DNA from: Endotrypanum monterogeii
Taxonomy: Eukaryota; Euglenozoa; Kinetoplastea; Trypanosomatida; Trypanosomatidae
Direction: 5' to 3'
Length of the DNA stretch: 64,000 nt
NCBI GenBank assembly: GCA_000333855.2
Contig: CM007320.1
Location: 1,016,869 to 1,080,868, forward strand
Shown here: positions 10,701-20,796 of the stretch, piece by piece
Position numbering within the stretch: position 1 is the first letter of the stretch
Layout of the letters: every line of letters begins with the position of its first letter
Notes under the pieces: model-generated
The model's database searches: none
What the model saw: only the letters and a program-made list of their open reading frames with translations
What the model was told of the DNA's origin: nothing
Translations under genes and position numbers: made by a program

Positions 10701-11579
10701 GCTTCATGGCACTCCTCACATCCTCAGGGCTGAAGACGTGGAGGTACGCCCCGATTCCTTCGATGTCACTCTTTGATTCGATGTTGCGATTGTGATGAGT
10801 GTCGCTGCTACCCTTCTTTTGTTGCCCAGTCGCTCTCTCGCTCTCTCAGAAATACGGAGCCGCACCCCGAATGTTTGTCCTACGTGCATGTTGTAAGAAA
10901 AGGAAGAGAGGACCTGCAAGTCAATGAGCAACAAGCGATTGTGTTATGTATGCAATAGGACACGTAGCTGGCTTGGGGGGGGGAGGGGGAGGGGGGGAAC
11001 GAGCAGCACATCGGGGTGCTAAAGAAACTGCACTCAGCTTTCCACTTTGTTTCATCTGAGGGGGGTACATACTGTATGCGTATGTGCGTATTTTTCTGTT
11101 TGTGTGTGGAAGGGGGATAGCTGGGGCTTTGACGGGGTCTTTTCTGCCCATGAAATTTGTTTTCTCCCTTTTTGATCATAAATCGAAGACGGTAATCAAA
11201 CCGACGAAAGCAAAGATGACATGATTGACAGTGGCAGGTCTCGTGTGGGCCTGCACTGTGAGAATGTGCTAAGTTGCACATACGCATGAGTTATTCCTTG
11301 ATCATTTCGTTGAGATGACCAGCGCATCATATCGATATTATTACAACCCTTCGTAAGTGTTGCATGTCTCCTCCCTCTCTCGCCTCTGTATCAACTGATT
11401 GCTCTCATGTTTCCTCTCTGTGAGAGAGGGTGTCACCAGCGAAGCAGCAGTTACGAAAAAAAAAAACGATTCAGTATTGCACAGGCGCGCAAAAATCAAA
11501 AACAGCCGCCACACATTTCTCATAAACCGCCGGTTACCTCCATCAGTCCATCCTAAACTCCTCTGCTGCGGCGCACGCA
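7749..11579. other. Long intergenic spacer (3.8 kb) without a convincing gene
   Basis: This is the longest spacer in the plus-strand array. It is T- and C-rich on the plus strand and contains a TA tract (7812-7829), a perfect 22-bp palindrome (8341-8362), a C-run hairpin (about 9450-9479), and several T- and G-runs. The longest frames (for example 9978-10646) translate to Phe/Cys/Pro-rich low-complexity sequence of the kind produced by pyrimidine-rich DNA. I see no tRNA, and no RNA gene I can support. A long 3' UTR for the helicase gene, or an unrecognised non-coding RNA, is possible. Confidence 0.6.
8341..8362. repeat. Perfect 22-bp palindrome
   Basis: The half-site TTATTTGCGGG is followed immediately by its exact reverse complement, giving a perfect stem with a GC-rich centre. 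Outside it, ATCTTT on the left and AAAGAT on the right overlap the palindrome edge, so the pairing can be extended past a small bulge. It lies in the 3.8 kb spacer after the helicase gene. Confidence 0.9.
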
Positions 11580-12695
11580 ATGTCATGCGAGCGCAGCTCT
11601 CCAACGGGGAAAGACGCGGCGGTGACGGCGGTTCCAAAGCTGACTACGCTCAGGGAAGCCATTGATCAGGATGGTGTCCCTGCCACTTGCAGCGCGAAGC
11701 AACGCCGACTTATGGACCTTCACGTCACCGCATACCCCAGTATACTGAACGAACGTACGCTTCCAAAACACAACACGGCTGCTACTGACCTTTCTCCGAT
11801 CGATCCCCTGAAATACCGTAAAGCACACGCGGTGCGGGACAACAACGCCAATAGCTACAAAGAAAAAGAGGAAAATGTGGTGCCGATGCTCTCTACCAAC
11901 CAACACGCCAACTACATGACGAAGATCGGTCTGCAGATGCGAGCGGCGCGTCTTGAGAACCCTGAGAAAGCCCCGACGATCGAGAGCCTTGAGCCGCGTG
12001 GCTACCGCAGTCGCTTTATAGCCCCGAGCTTTGACGAGCGGTCGACATATCGGTGGGACTACTGCTACTCCAACAACGACGGTTTTCATGACACGGTGCG
12101 CCGCGACCGCCTCGCCAAGTACCGTGATGGGTGGAGTGAAAACGAAAAACACGATGTGGACATGTCCATGAAGATCCCGTTCCTGACCATGCCAGTGGCT
12201 TCGGACCTGCTCAGAGACAAGGCGACGATATACCGCAAGGACTTCTTGAAGAGTGCAACCAAAAATGAGTACCGCTCCCTGTCGTACAAGACTAATCTCG
12301 AAGATCTCGGCACCACGTACGCCTACTCGGCTTACTTTCCGGAGGACCCCCGCCGCAATATACGCTTCAATGAGTCCATCGCCGCTTACAAGACGCCGCA
12401 CAACTTTGTAGAGACATGCCACCGGGACAACTCGTACGTCGAGAAGAGCATGTCGAATAAGAATTCCTCAGTACGTGAGGAACTGGACCGTCTCCGCGCG
12501 ATGCAAAGGGAAATGGTGCACCTGTCCACAGCGAAGAACGCCTCCTCTGACTGCGACAATGCTAGAAAAGAGCAAAAATCCGTCTTGATACCCGGCATGA
12601 AGGGTTCTGGCTACCGTTGCGTGAGCAAAGACAAGGACTGGTACGTAATTCTTCCACGTGATCATTTTAACTACCAGGCCGTGGACGACTTCTAG
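11580..12695 (+). CDS. Conserved-looking protein of unknown function, Tyr/Asp/Arg-rich
   Basis: The start is ATG 11580 and the stop TAG ends at 12695, giving 371 residues. I do not recognise the family. The protein is hydrophilic with no signal peptide, membrane segment or obvious fold. The middle (residues about 130-270) is rich in tyrosine, aspartate and arginine, with repeated short elements such as YRSR, YRWDY, YRDGW, YRKDF and YRSLSY. The C-terminal quarter includes a short likely coiled coil (SVREELDRLRAMQREMVH). Codon use and third-position GC look like the neighbouring genes, so I treat it as real. Tyrosine-rich, extended proteins of this look occur among flagellar microtubule-associated proteins, but nothing here proves that role. 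The upstream spacer has an A-run and a polypyrimidine stretch consistent with a splice-acceptor region. Confidence 0.75.
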   Translation: MSCERSSPTGKDAAVTAVPKLTTLREAIDQDGVPATCSAKQRRLMDLHVTAYPSILNERTLPKHNTAATDLSPIDPLKYRKAHAVRDNNANSYKEKEENVVPMLSTNQHANYMTKIGLQMRAARLENPEKAPTIESLEPRGYRSRFIAPSFDERSTYRWDYCYSNNDGFHDTVRRDRLAKYRDGWSENEKHDVDMSMKIPFLTMPVASDLLRDKATIYRKDFLKSATKNEYRSLSYKTNLEDLGTTYAYSAYFPEDPRRNIRFNESIAAYKTPHNFVETCHRDNSYVEKSMSNKNSSVREELDRLRAMQREMVHLSTAKNASSDCDNARKEQKSVLIPGMKGSGYRCVSKDKDWYVILPRDHFNYQAVDDF

Positions 12696-13046
12696 GCTGA
12701 CAGGGTCATCCACCTCGCAAGGGTGGGATGGCGTGTGTGCGGATGAAAATCGGTAGGTAAAAGCGTTTTTTTTTCTTTTTATGGGTTGGTGTTTCAGATG
12801 TACAAGTACCTCTTTTCGTGATCTCCATCCCTCGTCCGGCACGCATGCACGTGTAGTGCACGTGCAATACACTCATTTCAACGAAAGCACGCCATGTACA
12901 GCAAAGAACGAACCGATGAAGGGGTTGGGAGGGAACGAAACGAAAAAAAATGCACTGCTCCGTGTTTGGTTTTGAAGCCACGGAGCGCGCCACAACCCAC
13001 TCTCTACCACCACTGCCCCCCCCCCCCGACCCCTCCATCCCCGAAG

Positions 13047-13080
<34 letters not shown>

Positions 13081-13869
13081 TCAGGTGAACCTCGGTTCCC
13101 CCTCCCTCTTCCCCCAATAACATGTATTGGTAAGTATACAGATGAGAATGTGTGTAGCTGCCAGGGAATGTTCCATACTCTGAAAAGGAACAAGACGGGA
13201 CGATATGTTTTTTTTTTTTTGTGTGTGTGAATAACCCTCCCTTTGTGTTGCTTTCTGGAATAGCGTTCTTTGTGGCACTCGATACAATGAACCCCTCGTG
13301 CTTTGCAGGTAGAACCTCCCAGTCACTCATGCTGGTGTCATCCGGGAGCGCCATCCTTCGATTTGCGCAAACACTGTAGCTGAAATGGCACTGGAGGAAG
13401 ATATTTATCAACCAACTTGCTCTCCTGAAAAAGAATACATACAAATAACCCCCCCCACCACCACCCCCCTCGCAGGAAGAGAAGATGCATTTCCATTGCG
13501 TTGCCTCCGTCTCTTCGGCCTCTGGACACCAGCATCGGTGCCACACTCTTTTTGGTTGCACAAGGTGTGAAGTGTTACCTTCTACCAAAGCCCTGCCTGG
13601 CGCAACCTATCCAACCCCCGCCATCCCTCCTTCTCTTTTCCACTCTCCGTATAGGCTTTTTTGGGGGGCTGATTTCTCCTCCTCGCTTGACAAGGGTGAC
13701 AAGGACACCCTTCTGGAATATATATTTCCATATCCATGATTGTTGCAGGAGGGGGGGAACGACTCACCTTTATTTATTTATTTTTTTTTTTGTGAGTGCC
13801 CGTTGTTGGACGTTTTTTTTTTAGATCTGCCTTCCCTTTCCTTCTCGCCCGTTGAGTTGGCAGTACAGG
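12696..13869. other. Intergenic spacer with TA tract and polypyrimidine runs
   Basis: No gene recognised. It contains a C-run at about 13017-13027, a TA tract (13049-13077), T-runs at 13208-13220 and 13780-13790, and a T-run at 13814-13822 followed by AG at 13823-13824. That last site is a good candidate trans-splice acceptor about 45 bases before the next ATG. Confidence 0.6.
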
Positions 13870-16638
13870 ATGCTCTCGGCGGAAGTCCCTTCGAATACTA
13901 GTTCGCCCAGACGATCTCTCGCCAAACTGCTCACCGCCGACTCCGTCCCCGGCGTCCTCGTTTATCTCGTACAAAACGCTATCGTCAATGACCCCGACGC
14001 CCGGCTGCGGGCATTCAGCGCGGTATTTTCCCACGTCAGCGCGTTGCTGAAGAAAGACAGCGCTCTTTCTGATACCGGGCCGGGCATTGATGACCTCAGC
14101 CCCTCTACTGCGACCTCCACGCGCCAGCGTAGCCCCAGGTGGAAGTGGGCGGATGTGGTAATGTGTGGCGTAACGGACCCATGGTCGCGTATCCGCTCTG
14201 TGGCTGTGCAAGTGATGGCGGATCTATTGGATGCAGAGGTGACGCGGGTGCTCCAGCGCCAGGACCGTGGTAACAATGCCCAAATCAACCCCTCCAATAG
14301 TACCTCATGCGACTCCTCTTTCATGACGACGTGGAACAACGCGAAGAAGAGCGGCGGGGAAAAGTTGGCTGCGACGAAGACTGCGTCGTTGGAGAGTGTT
14401 TCGTCGCCCCTCGACTACGTATGGCACCGGTGGCGGGGCACGTCACACTGGTACGAGCAAGACGGTATTCTACATTTGTTGGCGGAAATGTATGGGCGCA
14501 GCGGCACACTTGTCGGGGACGCCCTTCGCACAGACGAAGCGGGTGTTCATTGCCTGCTTTTCAAAGTCCTCTTTCCCGCGTTGCACAACCCGCAGCTGCC
14601 TGTGCGACAAACCGCCGGGCTCATCTTGGGTGTTCTCGCGGACCATCGCCGTCCTACATCCCTCTCCCCGATTATCACTTCCTTCGTTATAGATCACCTC
14701 TGTCGCACCATCGTGACGGTGCCGAAACCGCCGCGCGGCCGATCACCTGCGGGTTTATTTCCCCTGGACAGCACACACGTTTTGGAAGGTCACCTGCTTG
14801 CACTGAAGGAACTCGTAGATGTCGAGGTCTTCGATGTGAAAGATGCCGGCATGATGCCGCTTCTACTGCGGCTATCGGACTCACCAGCATCAAGCGTGCG
14901 CCAGTACGTGGCACAAATTCTTCAACCGCCCTCCCTTTGGGTCTTCACCCATCTGATGCAGCAGCTTTGCGGGCATCAAAACTGCTTGCCGCGGCACCCT
15001 GAACTCGACGGGGACAGCAGTAGAAGTACCCCAGACGGGGGGAGTAGTGAAAACGAGGAAGACTACAGATTCAGCTGGCAACGTCTCGAGACGGTCATGA
15101 TGGCCCTGCAGCAGCATCATCTCTACCTACTCACCACCTCCGAGACAATGCACAACCTGGTTTCCATGGACTCCAGTGAAAAAGGTACCTTGACACCTTT
15201 CGCACTCACGACAGCACTCTCTGTTGTGTTTCAGGCGACCCACTCGTCCCGCTTCGAGGTAGCACGCATGGGACTGCAGTTGTTTCCGTTGCTACTGCAG
15301 CTCAGCCTCCGCTTCTGCCCTCCTGCTGCGCTGTGGTGCATCTGCGAAGAATGCGTTGGCTCCGGTGGTTGTGTGCAGACGGAACTCGATCGACTTTCTG
15401 CGCGCGGTGCCGTCGACACTTTGGCCAAAGCGCAGACATACGTGGCTACCTTCGTGCTGCCGACGATGTGGTGGTTTCTGACTATTCGCCGCCTGGTAGC
15501 GGAAGTAGAAGGCAACGGACTCTCTTGCGAAACGCGTGCAGGTGTGGAAGAGATGGTCCGACCGTACGCTACTCTGGACTACATCCAGCTCGCTTCGCAG
15601 GCGCACCTCCGCGAAACGGTGAAAAATGGCGCGGCGCTGCCGTGCGCCGCCGCAACATGTGGCGTGCTGCCTCTAGTGACGTACTTTACGACCGTGATGG
15701 ACCCAGAGGAGTGGCACCGATGCACCAACGAGCTGCTGGCGCCGAGCTGGTGGACGGAATTGCTGGCCGATCCGGCGAGACAGGAACTGGTGCGCGTCGG
15801 ACCAGACTTTGTGTGTGCAGTGCATCGGCGCGGCACACCTGATGAAGTGCGCCGCGTTGTTGAACTTGTACCGACGCTCACGGCATCCTTGGCCAATGTG
15901 CCGACACATCAGCAGTGCCTCCTACTGACGATGATTCGGCGGGCGGTGATGGCACAAGCAACAGGCCTCCTCGTGGAGGAGAAGGCGCTGCCTTCAGTCT
16001 ACCACGAGGCGTACGTGGCGCCAGCGCTTATCGAGGGTGGCGATGCCGTGTCCCTCGGGCACACCTGGCTGAAACACTTTATGCCGACACCCGAGACAAT
16101 CCCGACGGCCGTGCTCTGGGGCGAACAACTGACATCAGAAGGCGACTTGATCAGCCTAGTCGAAAACCACGAGGCCATCTTTGAGACAATCGAGAAAAGA
16201 TGCTATCAGGAGCTGTACCAATCCCCTCAGACAGAGCCGGTGGTTCTCCGAGAGCTACGGATGCTGCTAATAGGTCTGTTGCGTCCAGGTGTAATTGCAC
16301 CGAACGGAACGCACCTCCAACGGTACGCCGCTGCCCTTGCGGCCGTATTCGGGCGACTGGAGAAAGTATGCCCCCAGTGGCGTAAAATGGAGACCACAGC
16401 GACGTGCTCGACGGCCGATGCTAGCCGCTACGAGGCCGGCGTTGACGAGAGCTGGGATGACTGGGACACCGATGAGGACGGCGCCGCACAAGGCATTTAT
16501 GCAGCTGAGGAAGTTCGGAACGCCACAGCAGTAGTGTCCATGTTGCGCGAACGTGCAGCAGTGTGGGCGGGCACGAACGACGTGGTAGCCACCGAGGATC
16601 GCTTCCGCGCAGAACTCGCCGCTCTGGCGACCGCCTGA
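13870..16638 (+). CDS. HEAT-like helical repeat protein, function unknown
   Basis: I chose ATG 13870. The frame continues six codons upstream only from a TTG. The protein has 922 residues, is almost entirely alpha-helical, and has no signal peptide or membrane segment. Paired helices of the HEAT/ARM kind are visible: DPDARLRAFSAVFSHVSALL near residues 40-60, DPWSRIRSVAVQVMADLLD near 105-125, NPQLPVRQTAGLILGVLAD near 245-260, and SSVRQYVAQILQ near 345. The C-terminus has a strongly acidic, tryptophan-containing patch (ESWDDWDTDEDG) followed by two amphipathic helices. Such proteins are usually scaffolds or adaptors. I do not recognise a specific orthologue. It is the last gene of the plus-strand array, with the tRNA-bearing convergent region downstream. 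Confidence 0.8.
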   Translation: MLSAEVPSNTSSPRRSLAKLLTADSVPGVLVYLVQNAIVNDPDARLRAFSAVFSHVSALLKKDSALSDTGPGIDDLSPSTATSTRQRSPRWKWADVVMCGVTDPWSRIRSVAVQVMADLLDAEVTRVLQRQDRGNNAQINPSNSTSCDSSFMTTWNNAKKSGGEKLAATKTASLESVSSPLDYVWHRWRGTSHWYEQDGILHLLAEMYGRSGTLVGDALRTDEAGVHCLLFKVLFPALHNPQLPVRQTAGLILGVLADHRRPTSLSPIITSFVIDHLCRTIVTVPKPPRGRSPAGLFPLDSTHVLEGHLLALKELVDVEVFDVKDAGMMPLLLRLSDSPASSVRQYVAQILQPPSLWVFTHLMQQLCGHQNCLPRHPELDGDSSRSTPDGGSSENEEDYRFSWQRLETVMMALQQHHLYLLTTSETMHNLVSMDSSEKGTLTPFALTTALSVVFQATHSSRFEVARMGLQLFPLLLQLSLRFCPPAALWCICEECVGSGGCVQTELDRLSARGAVDTLAKAQTYVATFVLPTMWWFLTIRRLVAEVEGNGLSCETRAGVEEMVRPYATLDYIQLASQAHLRETVKNGAALPCAAATCGVLPLVTYFTTVMDPEEWHRCTNELLAPSWWTELLADPARQELVRVGPDFVCAVHRRGTPDEVRRVVELVPTLTASLANVPTHQQCLLLTMIRRAVMAQATGLLVEEKALPSVYHEAYVAPALIEGGDAVSLGHTWLKHFMPTPETIPTAVLWGEQLTSEGDLISLVENHEAIFETIEKRCYQELYQSPQTEPVVLRELRMLLIGLLRPGVIAPNGTHLQRYAAALAAVFGRLEKVCPQWRKMETTATCSTADASRYEAGVDESWDDWDTDEDGAAQGIYAAEEVRNATAVVSMLRERAAVWAGTNDVVATEDRFRAELAALATA

Positions 16639-17072
16639 AAGCCCAGAAGAACTGTATCACCCTCTGCATCACTCTTCCTTCATCAATGTTGAGTGGGAAT
16701 TTCTATCCTACGGTGTATTTGGAGACTATTCAGATGACATAGACGCTTTCGAAAGAGAAATAATCCCGCACAGCTCACTGGCTCGCCGCCATCTGCAGGC
16801 GCGCGAAGTGATGATGCAAATCGTTACATAGCGTACTCTTCAGTCCTCACCCTCTTACTGTTTTTCCCTCGCTCCCCATCCACACAGACACCCACAGGTC
16901 ACCACACGCAAACCTCTAGGTCGGGCTAATTCCTGGCAAAGCAGCGGGAAAAAAAACAACCTTCCCCCCCACACACACAAGTACAGAATCTTTTCTAGGA
17001 CCAGGCAGTCTTGATGCGGCTAGGGAAAGTCCCGCGGCTAGCGATGTGGGGTGTGGAGGGCAGCGTTCCAAG

Positions 17073-17281
17073 ACAAAACACCGCCGACGAGCAGCCCACC
17101 CGCAGAGACCCCCTGGGGGACTCACGCCACGAGAAACGCACCGATAGCCGAACGCGCAGAGGCACCGCACCCTGTAGCAGCCAAGCCTGACATCACCCCC
17201 TTTTTTTTCTCCCAGACCAAAAACAGAAACCGATGCAGGTCGGCCAATGTTCTGTTGGGCAGTGAAAAAACAAAGGCCGCT
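17073..17281. repeat. Tandem block copy 1, cut by assembly gap
   Basis: This block begins at the ACAAAACACC that also opens the copy near 20254, and runs to the gap edge. It matches copies at 17569-17955 and 20254-20653 almost base for base. The final eight bases (17274-17281) equal the 3' end of the minus-strand tRNA-Thr, so the sequence breaks off inside that tRNA gene. Confidence 0.9.
17274..17281 (-). tRNA. tRNA-Thr fragment at gap edge (partial)
   Basis: The eight bases before the gap match the discriminator and 3' acceptor strand of the complete tRNA-Thr at 17755. They are preceded, in the transcribed direction, by the same A/T-run terminator context. The rest of the gene would lie in the unresolved bases. 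Confidence 0.6.
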
Positions 17282-17568
17282 NNNNNNNNNNNNNNNNNNN
17301 NNNNNNNNNNNNNNNNNNNNNNNNNNNNNNNNNNNNNNNNNNNNNNNNNNNNNNNNNNNNNNNNNNNNNNNNNNNNNNNNNNNNNNNNNNNNNNNNNNNN
17401 NNNNNNNNNNNNNNNNNNNNNNNNNNNNNNNNNNNNNNNNNNNNNNNNNNNNNNNNNNNNNNNNNNNNNNNNNNNNNNNNNNNNNNNNNNNNNNNNNNNN
17501 NNNNNNNNNNNNNNNNNNNNNNNNNNNNNNNNNNNNNNNNNNNNNNNNNNNNNNNNNNNNNNNNNNNN
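17282..17568. other. Assembly gap (287 N)
   Basis: This is a run of N between copies 1 and 2 of the tandem block. By comparison with copy 2, about 193 bases would finish copy 1 (the rest of tRNA-Thr, the spacer and tRNA-Gly), which fits within 287 if the gap size is real. Confidence 0.95.
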
Positions 17569-17754
17569 GAGCAGCCCACCCGCAGAGACCCCCTGGGGGA
17601 CTCACGCCACGAGAAACGCACCGATAGCCGAACGCGCAGAGGCACCGCACCCTGTAGCAGCCAAGCCTGACATCACCCCCTTTTTTTTTCTCCCAGACCA
17701 AAAACAGAAACCGATGCAGGTCGGCCAATGTTCTGTTGGGCAGTGAAAAAACAA

Positions 17755-17826
17755 AGGCCGCTAGGGGGATCGAACCCCTGACCTCCGTCTTACTAGGACG
17801 GCGCTCTGCCATTGAGCTAAGCAGCC
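17755..17826 (-). tRNA. tRNA-Thr (AGT anticodon)
   Basis: Read on the minus strand this folds as a standard 72-base tRNA. The acceptor strands GGCTGCT and AGCGGCC pair over seven bases with one G-U. The anticodon stem CCGTC/GACGG encloses the loop CTAGTAA, giving anticodon AGT (threonine). The T-arm has the B box GGTTCGATCCC. A T-run follows the 3' end (A-run at about 17745-17751 on the plus strand), as expected for RNA polymerase III. CCA is not encoded. Confidence 0.95.
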
Positions 17827-17883
17827 ACTAAAACGACACATTTTGCCATGGTACGTGCTACTTCATTTCTAGCATGGAAAACG

Positions 17884-17954
17884 TGCGCAGTCCGGGAATC
17901 GAACCCGGGCCTCCCGCGTGGCAGGCGAGAATTCTACCACTAGACCAACTGCGC
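17884..17954 (-). tRNA. tRNA-Gly (GCC anticodon)
   Basis: This is a minus-strand gene. The acceptor strands GCGCAGT and ACTGCGC pair fully. The anticodon stem CTCGC/GCGGG (one mismatch or wobble) encloses the loop CTGCCAC with anticodon GCC (glycine). The T-arm has GGTTCGATTCC, and a short T-run follows the 3' end. It lies 57 bases upstream of tRNA-Thr on the same strand. Confidence 0.95.
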
Positions 17955-18576
17955 TTGTGCAAGGTCACATATATGTTTGTCTGATATTCTGTCTACCTTC
18001 TGGCGGGGTTGCCAGCTCACTTTTGTCTTGCCGCAGAAAATTGCTCCTACATTTGTCCCCCTGGCTGTGGCGCGAGCTGCTCTCGCCCACTTCCCACCCC
18101 CCGTTTCCGCAGCGGTGTCGCACCGAATGCTGCGCCTCCCTCGCCCAGCGCGAAGTAGAAGGCGCGCGAACCGAAGCGGCCATTGCAGCCCCCCCCCCCC
18201 GCCGAAAGAAAAAAAAAAAGCACCCCACCCCCCCTTCCCGACGGCCACAGCCTACGATTTAGAGTGGAGAGCGGATGGCATAGGGAAATAAAAATGCCAG
18301 GATGTCTCCCCCTACTGTACTAGCGGGTGCTTGCTTGCAGCACCGTCCACATTTGGATATGACAGCCCTCTTCGGGTCATCTGCTGGCCTGTTCGGCCCT
18401 GGCCGCCTTTGGGGTGAGCTTGGCTTTGGCGAGGGTCCGGTGAAAAGCTGGTTCGGTTTAAACACTCTGTGTTTTTTTTTTTTTGCCAAATGTTTGGGTT
18501 CGTCGATTCAGAGACTCTTATAAAATCACCTTCTGGTGGTTATGGACGCTACCCGACGCAGCGCAGTCACTAAATG

Positions 18577-18599
18577 GTCTCACATGTAGTATGTGAGAC
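18577..18599. other. Nine-bp hairpin followed by a T-rich stretch
   Basis: GTCTCACAT and ATGTGAGAC form a perfect nine-base stem with a five-base loop. TGCTTCTTTTT follows on the plus strand. It lies in the strand-switch region between the two tRNA blocks. Confidence 0.7.
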
Positions 18600-20452
18600 T
18601 GCTTCTTTTTCGAGGAATCGGGGACAATGTGGGATTGCAAGAATCCTGGATCCGAAAAAAAAAATATGATGAAAATGGTCTTTTCACTGGCGCAACAAAA
18701 ACGAGAAAACTGCACACGCCATGGAGCCTCGCTACCCATCAGCTGTGAAAATCCGGCGCTTTAACCACAAGCGATTAGTCCCAGCAGAAATTCCCAGCCG
18801 CCCTTGAGAAAGTACACGTGCTGAGAGTCGAGAAGAGAACCGCACGACCACACACTTGGCTTAGGGAGAACTAACTCCACCCCCGGGCGGAATAACCAAA
18901 CAAACCGCGGAAAAGGAAGTCCTATGGCTTTTCTGCATGGCACGCCTGCATCCACCTCTTGGCACTGGAAAAAAGCTATGCCGCACTATGACAAGAAAAA
19001 AACTGAATTACAGTCCCCTAAGCTGCGTTGCGCACCTCCGATTGCAGAGTTTCCCTCGCCCCTCCAATCATCTCTGAAGTGGTTTGGGGAACTAAAAAAT
19101 TAGGCAGTCCACCGCCCCTCCCCCAAGCTGAATAACACCCTGTCTATAACAAAGTCGGCGTCCGAGACCACATGCCTGGAAGGCATCCAAAAAAAAAAAA
19201 CATTGGCAGGGCGATGCGACAAAAGCCTTTCCTCGACGAACCCCCACCACCGAGGACTACCACTTCGCAGTGCATCCCTGTGGGCAAATAGAATCGCCGC
19301 CGACCCCCGCACACACACCACTTCATACTCTTTGTATTTTTTCAGGAACCCAGAGCAACAGAAAAAAAAGATGCGGCTCAGTAGGAATCATAGCAATCCA
19401 ACTTGCTCCATATTCCCCACCTCGAATCCTTTACGGAAAAGAAAAATTCAGCCTGTGGCCGTATTCCATTCAACAATAAAACCCAAACCGTCCTCCGAAA
19501 ACCCAGCTGGTAAATAAACCTCCCCCGCCTCAAAGAATCAAGTATGCCAATTCCAAAATACCAACGCGCGGGCTCAAGCGCCTTCCCCCAGCACGCCCGA
19601 CCCCACAAAAGCCGGGCCACCAACCACCCGCCGCAGCGAGAAAAACACAGCCCCCACCAAGAGGACAACCCCATGAAAAATGTATGCTTTAGCAGAAGCA
19701 CCTGCACCAATACCCCAAGAGTCGGGTGTCATGAAACACACCACGCCGCCACCTCCCACGATCATATTTATCAAATGGAGCTGTGGAAACCGCCGGCAAA
19801 CAGCGAACAAACACCCAAATCCACCTGCACCCCCGGAGAACATCCCCTACGAATGAGAACGCTACGCTCGCCTGCTTCCAAAAAAAAAAAACACAAAATC
19901 ACGCGCCGACGAAAGCCGACACGACAGGTCAAGATGATCAAAACCTTCACATCGACAAATCGCGAACTGATGCACGCAACCTCCAAAGAAATGACTGCGC
20001 GGTTTTCAATCCATCCACACGCCCGAGACACCGCAGAAAGAATTCCACGCAAAGTGGCCAGGGCCGTGTCAGCAACACCCCGTCAGTACCACTAACGGCG
20101 CGGCAAGCTTCTCTCGAGCATTTCCTTTTTTCAGCCACAGACACCCAAAAATAGACACAAGGGACCAGGCACGCTGCCCAATCGGCCACCATCGATCCCA
20201 CACACCTCCACACCGCACACCCAGGCCACCCTGCACGCCAAGACTGCAGAGAAACAAAACACCGCCGACGAGCAGCCCACCCGCAGAGACCCCCTGGGGG
20301 ACTCACGCCACGAGAAACGCACCGATAGCCGAACGCGCAGAGGCACCGCACCCTGTAGCAGCCAAGCCTGACATCACCCCCTTTTTTTCTCCCAGACCAA
20401 AAACAGAAACCGACGCAGGTCGGCCAATGTTCTGTTGGGCAGTAAAAAACAA

Positions 20453-20524
20453 AGGCCGCTAGGGGGATCGAACCCCTGACCTCCGTCTTACTAGGACGGC
20501 GCTCTGCCATTGAGCTAAGCAGCC
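20453..20524 (-). tRNA. tRNA-Thr (AGT anticodon), second complete copy
   Basis: The sequence is identical to the tRNA-Thr at 17755-17826, including acceptor, anticodon loop CTAGTAA and B box. It is followed by a T-run on the minus strand (A-run at about 20444-20449 on the plus strand). Confidence 0.95.
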
Positions 20525-20581
20525 ACTAAAACGACACATTTTGCCATGGTACGTGCTACTTCATTTCTAGCATGGAAAACG

Positions 20582-20652
20582 TGCGCAGTCCGGGAATCGA
20601 ACCCGGGCCTCCCGCGTGGCAGGCGAGAATTCTACCACTAGACCAACTGCGC
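20582..20652 (-). tRNA. tRNA-Gly (GCC anticodon), second complete copy
   Basis: The sequence is identical to the tRNA-Gly at 17884-17954, with the same 57-base spacing to its tRNA-Thr partner. Confidence 0.95.
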
Positions 20653-20724
20653 TTGCAAATAGGCACTCGTGAGATGTAGCACCTACGTTACTATCACTTC
20701 GTCCCCTGCTCAGGACGGATTATC

Positions 20725-20796
20725 GGTCCAGTGGTCTAGTGGCATGATTCTCCCTTAGGGTGGGAGAGGTCCCGGGTTCAATTCCCGGCTGGACCC
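20725..20796 (+). tRNA. tRNA-Pro (AGG anticodon)
   Basis: This plus-strand gene diverges from the neighbouring tRNA-Gly. The acceptor strands GGTCCAG and CTGGACC pair over seven bases. The anticodon stem CTCCC/GGGAG encloses the loop TTAGGGT, giving anticodon AGG (proline). The T-arm has GGTTCAATTCC. TTTT follows at 20797-20800 as a polymerase III terminator. Confidence 0.95.

Larger units (their letters stand above)
17569..17955. repeat. Tandem block copy 2 (contains tRNA-Thr and tRNA-Gly)
   Basis: This copy begins at the gap edge with GAGCAGCCCACC and continues through both tRNA genes to just after the tRNA-Gly 5' end, where it diverges from the third copy. The differences from the copy at 20254-20653 are a few bases and homopolymer lengths. 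Confidence 0.9.
20254..20653. repeat. Block copy 3 (contains tRNA-Thr and tRNA-Gly)
   Basis: This is the same block as at 17073 and 17569, with near-identical flanks and both tRNA genes, about 2.7 kb to the right and in the same orientation. It diverges from copy 2 just after the tRNA-Gly 5' end. Transitions and homopolymer lengths are the only differences noticed. Confidence 0.9.

Noticed and set aside
16916..17812. Open frames across the N gap
   Set aside because: They are open only because N codons cannot stop translation, and they overlap tRNA genes.
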